In this document: piece by piece, positions 61,115 to 64,000 of the stretch | How positions within the stretch are numbered: the first letter of the stretch is position 1 | Layout of the letters: the number at the start of each line of letters is the position of its first letter | Translations under genes and position numbers: made by a program | Notes under the pieces: model-generated | What the model saw: only the letters and a program-made list of their open reading frames with translations | The model's database searches: none | What the model was told of the DNA's origin: nothing | Assembly: GCA_006176705.1 (NCBI GenBank) | Contig: QRFJ01004974.1 | Coordinates: forward strand, 1-64,000 | Length of the DNA: 64,000 nt | From: Cocos nucifera | Taxonomy: Eukaryota; Streptophyta; Magnoliopsida; Arecales; Arecaceae | Direction of reading: 5' to 3'

Positions 61115-62478
61115 TGTTGGGGGTAAATCTCGCTCCCGCCAAAGTTTGGTCTAATGCTCAGGCAAATGTAATTTGTAATCATAGAAGAGCTTCAATCATG
61201 AATTTCTCCTTCCAGACTTCTCCAGCAGTCGAACTCCTTTCAAACTTCTCCAATGGTCTAACTGCTTTCGCACCCCTTCGATGGTCAAACTCCTTCCACC
61301 AGACTTCTCCAGCAGTCGAACTCCTTCCAGACTTCTTTATGAGTCAAACTCCTTCTGGACCCCTCTAGTGGTCGAACTCTTTTTGGATCCTTTTGGTGGT
61401 GGAACTCCTTCTAGACTTCTCCAGCAGTGGTCGAACTTCCTTTCGAACTTCTCCAGCGATCGAGTCCTTTTGGACTTCTCCAACAGTCGACCTACTTCTA
61501 GATCCCTCTGATGGTCGAGCTCCTTCCAGACCCCTCCGATGGTCGAGCTCCTATTAGACTTCTCCAGCACTTGAACTCCTTTCAGACTTCTCCAGTTGTC
61601 GAACTCCTTTCGAACTTCTCCAATAGTCGAACTCCTTTCAGACTCCTCTGATGGTCGAACTTATTCCGGACTTCTCCAGTAGTCAAACTCCTTTCGGACT
61701 TCTTTAGCAGTCAAACCCTTTCTGGACTTCTCCAATAGCCAAACTTGTTCTGAACTTCGCCTTCAGTCAGATTCCTCCATCAGATGAATTCCTCCTCAAG
61801 TCTCTTCTCCAGCTGATCTACATGCAAATTCCTCCAGCAGACCTACTTTTGGATTCCCCCAGTAGCTCTACTTTCAGACATCTTCAGCAGACTTTCTTCA
61901 AGATTTCTCCAATCATAGAGCTTCCGAACCCCTTTCGATCAAACTTCCGACAGCCACCCAAAAAGGTCTCCTCCCCTACATGAATCTAAGTCCATATACA
62001 GTATGAACCAAGTCACACACAGACTACCTTAAAGGAGTTTGAACTACTTTGGAATTGATATAACTTAAAGTTCATCATCAACTGACATCTACTCCTCCAA
62101 ACTTCAACTATTAAATCCTAACGGACTGGCATGTCATGACAACAGACACTACCCTCCATAACAAACCCCACGTGACCTCGAGCGACCCACTACTAGATGG
62201 TTATGGCTGTCGCTATCAGTTTGTTATAGGCTTCATCTATAAAAGGGATCCTCCAAATACATTTTCTCTAGGCTCTCTTCTCCTTTCCAATACTCTGCTA
62301 CTTTCTTTTCTGAGCACTATATTTTTGTTGGTCAGAAGAGCTGACTTGATTGTTGGAGGGTCTTGCTGGAGCCACCTACCCCGACCCCGGTTATGACTTA
62401 TCTTCCAGGTCCCCGGCAGTGACCTTGCCTTCTCCAACTCCAGTGAATTTCAACATCCAACGATTTTCTGCACCAACA
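61115..62478 (+). repeat. Gypsy LTR shared by G+ (3') and G2 (5')
   Basis: 1364 bp, TGTTGGGGGTAAATC ... TGCACCAACA. It contains about twenty 28-bp minisatellite units (61205-61760), a TATA box CTATAAAAGG (62238-62247), and is preceded by a polypurine tract and followed by the internal start GAATTGGCGCTAGACG. It differs from the G+ 5' LTR at roughly one base in six over the last 190 bp (by eye). Confidence 0.9.
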
Positions 62479-62494
62479 GAATTGGCGCTAGACG
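62479..62494 (+). promoter_or_regulatory. Presumed primer-binding site of gypsy G2
   Basis: GAATTGGCGCTAGACG directly after the LTR end. The same place reads AGATTGGCACTAGAGG in G+ (40595-40610). I do not assign the tRNA. Confidence 0.5.
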
Positions 62495-62601
62495 AAGGGG
62501 CACTAAAGTCCTTGTTCTAAAAGGAGTGCCCAATCAATCTTGATCCTTTTCTTCTTTTAATCCTTTGAGATCCATCTCTGTTCAATCTTTTTAGTTTAGA
62601 A

Positions 62602-64000
62602 ATGCCTCCAAAGAAGACAACCACCTAGCAATCCTCTACTTCTACCACTAGATCTGAGCCGGATCTGCCCATCCTTACTCCATCACCAGTGCCTTGACCC
62701 CCTCCACCAATGGCCATGGTAGATCTCGAGTAGTTCAACTTTCCAATATAGTAGATTCGAGGCCTTACCAAAATGGTACAAGCCATGTAGCAACCCTCGA
62801 CAGTGGCTCCATCGGATAACCCTCCATCGGGGTACCAAGAATGGGTCCCGAGGAGGCACACTTGGGCCAGTGACCCATCACTCCTGGAAAGGAGAAATAG
62901 AGAGTGGAAGAATCTTATTTTAACCATGATTCCTCTCCAAAAGAAACCTTCCCCATCTATAGCTAGAAACCTTTTAGGATCTGCGACCGAGATGATGCTC
63001 TCGATCAAAAATTGCAAGAAATGAATCGATAGATTGAGGAACTCGACCATGTCATCCTAGCTCACCATGATGACATCTACATCGATCTCTCCTTCTTTGC
63101 TCAAATTATGCAAAAGTCTATCCCATCGAACTTCAAGCTTCTCCAATTCGAAAGCTATGATGGGACCTCTGATCTGGTCTACCACCTATAGGCCATTCGG
63201 ACCATGATAATGCTCCATGGTGCATCAGACATCATCTTTTGCCGAGCTTTTCCATCTACCTTGAATGAAGCAGCAAAAAATTAGTACTCGACACTGAAGT
63301 CGGGTATGATCTTCTCTTTCAACTAGATGAGCCATCAGTTTGTGACTTATTTCGTCAGTAGCTGGCATCCCAGGTGGGGTTCAGACTCCCTCATCAACAT
63401 TAAATAGAAAGAGGGGGAATCAATCTGGACTTATGTCAACTGCTTTAATGTCACTGCATTAGAGGTCCGAAATTTAGACTAGTCGATTGCCATGGCCATG
63501 CTTAAGGGCAGCCTTTAGAAGAATGATCTGTTATTTTTTTTGGAGAAGAAGTATCCCAAGAATTTTGCTGATTTGCTAGCTCAAGCTAAAGGTTATGCTC
63601 GAGCTGAGGAGGGCTTCAAGTTGAAGGATGAGGAAGTCGTAAGAGAGCAGTAGATGGGTGAATCTAGCAAGCCAATAGTTGAAGAAAAGACGAATGAAGT
63701 TCGACCACACTCTCAGACTCCCCCTAAGCATAAGCAAGCCCGAACTCCTCCTCGAGCTCATCGTCAAAGAAGTCCTGATAGAAGGACATGAAGAGGTTCC
63801 TTCCTAGAAGATTCCATAACTATGTCCCCCTCAGTGCTTCAAAAATATAATTACTGATGGAGATCAAGAAGCAGCTACCAAGATCGGAGAGGATGTGCAC
63901 TCATCCTCGCAAGCACAATTCTATCAAATATTGCCTATACCATCATGACCACGGTCATGATACTGAAGGATGTATTTAGCTCCAAGATGAGATCGAGGAG
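62602..64000 (+). pseudogene. Gypsy G2 gag, decayed and cut by the window edge
   Basis: Starts with an intact ATG (62602; MPPKKTTT) then a TAG after nine codons. Gag domain about 63070-63640 with readable AHHDDIYIDLSFFAQIMQKS, NEAAKN and EEGFKLKDEE. The zinc-knuckle-like region begins near 63920. Several TAG/TGA stops and shifts. Its order matches G+ 40724-42120. Pol would lie beyond 64000. Confidence 0.8.

Larger units (their letters stand above)
39027..62478 (+). mobile_element. Gypsy element G+ (Tat/Retand-like), host of N1
   Basis: 5' LTR (truncated) 39027-40594, gag, pol, 117-bp array, antisense ORFs, 3' LTR 61115-62478. Without N1 it is about 13.1 kb, plus the lost LTR start. The layout (dual RNase H, antisense ORF between pol and 3' LTR) is that of Retand-type Tat elements. 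Confidence 0.85.
62479..64000 (+). mobile_element. Gypsy element G2 (5' internal part)
   Basis: Second copy of the gypsy internal region in the same orientation as G+, directly after the shared LTR. It continues past the right edge. Confidence 0.85.

Overview
The window is plant nuclear DNA made almost entirely of decayed, nested LTR retrotransposons. I find no intact host gene and no rRNA, tRNA or CRISPR array. The Copia elements have LTRs of about 2.3 kb and long leaders. The Ty3/gypsy elements carry a second (archaeal-type) RNase H and an antisense ORF like the PF04195 'gypsy-type transposon' family, which points to the Tat/Retand lineage of flowering plants. A monocot, perhaps a palm, is my guess from the style of these families; that is recall, not proof.

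Layout, left to right. (1) 1-3107: leader and 5' LTR of Copia X (minus), inserted in the pol gene of Copia Y. (2) 3108-13734: Copia Y (minus), whose pol also carries a solo plus-strand LTR (3766-6144). (3) 13735-15803: 3' piece of a plus-oriented Retand-like element (antisense ORF plus partial LTR). (4) 15804-21106: 5'-truncated plus-strand Copia with pol and a 2.5 kb LTR. (5) 21533-22434: LTR of another Copia family. (6) 22472-24048: minus Copia integrase fragment. (7) 24049-25443: the only stretch not recognisable as transposon. (8) 25444-28063: Copia Z remnant (minus). (9) 28064-34620: gypsy G- (minus: LTR end, gag, pol, 117-bp repeats). (10) 34621-39026: Copia V (plus: 5' LTR and leader only) with an N gap. 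(11) 39027-62478: gypsy G+ (plus), in which a 10.4 kb Copia (N1, minus, 49169-59554, perfect 5-bp target duplication) splits the antisense ORF. (12) 62479-64000: start of a second gypsy internal region (G2) sharing the 61115-62478 LTR with G+.

Nothing here is likely to be autonomous: every gag and pol carries stops, frameshifts or deletions. The points most worth following are structural. These are a head-to-head gypsy inverted repeat with shared defects; an intron-bearing antisense gene with its own TATA-like box; a 117-bp (39-codon) in-frame tandem repeat after pol; three hairpins conserved across Copia copies (two in U3, one three-way junction in the leader); and an N gap that sister copies suggest covers only about one base. 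Coordinates of element boundaries are by eye and may be off by a few bases; domain limits by tens of bases.
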